Assembly: GCA_035498715.1 (NCBI GenBank)
Contig: DATJZV010000016.1
Coordinates: 1 to 6,361, forward strand
Reading direction: 5' to 3'
Source of the DNA: DASPSR01 sp035498715
GTDB lineage: Bacteria > Nitrospirota > UBA9217
Length of the DNA stretch: 6,361 nt
How positions within the stretch are numbered: position 1 is the stretch's first letter; each line of letters begins with the position of its first letter. Shown piece by piece: positions 6,146 to 6,361 of the stretch. The notes beneath the pieces were generated by a model. The model saw only the letters and a list, made by a program, of their open reading frames with translations. It had not been told where the DNA came from and did not search any database. The position numbers and the translations under genes are program-made.

Positions 6146-6361
6146 ATGTTGAATAATTACTTTGTCAAGAATCTTTTTAGGGCCTTATTTATTGCCGGCA
6201 TGCTCTTTCCCATAGGGCAAAGCCAAGCCTATGCTCAGAACAGCGGAATGAATGAACATCAGGATAAGCAGCACATGCACACTATGAGTGGAGAAGAGAT
6301 AATTGCAGACATCAAAACTGATCCGGAACGCATTAAAGTAGGAAGCTTAACGAATATTGTG
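6146..6361 (+). CDS. Exported Met/His-rich protein of unknown function, partial at right edge
   Basis: The frame starts at an ATG preceded by GGGAGGT (6134-6140) five bases away, a strong ribosome binding site, and is open for 72 codons to the window edge. Residues 1-30 look like a Sec signal peptide: a short Lys/Arg-bearing start (K9, R12), a hydrophobic core (LFIAGMLFP) and a likely cleavage after AYA at 28-30. The mature start is rich in Met and His (NEHQDKQHMHTMSGEE, about 36-51), a composition common in copper- or other metal-binding envelope proteins. KTDPERIKVGSLTNIV then begins a region too short to assign. Function is unknown; metal binding is inferred from composition only. It is separated from glk by 219 bases and is probably transcribed on its own. 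Confidence 0.72.
   Translation, partial: MLNNYFVKNLFRALFIAGMLFPIGQSQAYAQNSGMNEHQDKQHMHTMSGEEIIADIKTDPERIKVGSLTNIV

Overview
The window is bacterial, with compact genes, Shine-Dalgarno sites, sigma70-like promoters and an intrinsic terminator. It has moderate G+C coding DNA and AT-richer gaps. Gene content and the apparent use of selenocysteine would suit an environmental bacterium of the Deltaproteobacteria/Desulfobacterota or Nitrospirota type, but that placement is inference; nothing in the window fixes the taxon.

Layout. (1) Positions 1-1145, minus strand: a multi-membrane glycosyltransferase of the GT87/DUF2029 type that runs off the left edge. (2) Positions 1146-1438: a divergent intergenic region with a good sigma70 promoter for the rightward gene. 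(3) Positions 1439-3091: an ArnT/PMT-like (GT83-type) membrane glycosyltransferase. (4) Positions 3092-3486: a 395-base gene-free region with several inverted repeats, ending in a good sigma70 promoter (TTGAAA-17-TATACT). (5) Positions 3487-4811: a two-gene unit encoding a small AhpD/CMD-fold peroxidase-like protein and a radical SAM protein of the ArsS (arsenosugar biosynthesis) family, closed by an intrinsic terminator at 4839-4858. (6) Positions 4919-5926: a glucokinase. (7) Position 6146 to the right edge: the start of an exported Met/His-rich protein that I cannot identify.

The main result is in (5). The radical SAM gene appears to end at a TGA (4791-4793), but that TGA falls where relatives carry the last Cys of the C-terminal Cys-rich motif. 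The frame then continues for five residues (TGAAA) to a TAG at 4809-4811. A perfect 8-bp hairpin with a GGC loop starts at 4810, its loop 25 bases after the TGA, which is the geometry of a bacterial SECIS. I therefore read the gene as a 320-residue selenoprotein, with Sec at 315, and not as a 314-residue protein.

How the genes may work together: the peroxidase-like protein and ArsS form the core of the system once named for its radical SAM/selenodomain protein and now linked to arsenosugar biosynthesis. The arsenic methyltransferase ArsM, which would supply dimethylarsenic, is not in the window. The flanking GT-C glycosyltransferases act on lipid-linked sugars in the envelope, and the glucokinase makes glucose 6-phosphate. 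A link between these and arsenosugars is possible but not shown by the sequence.
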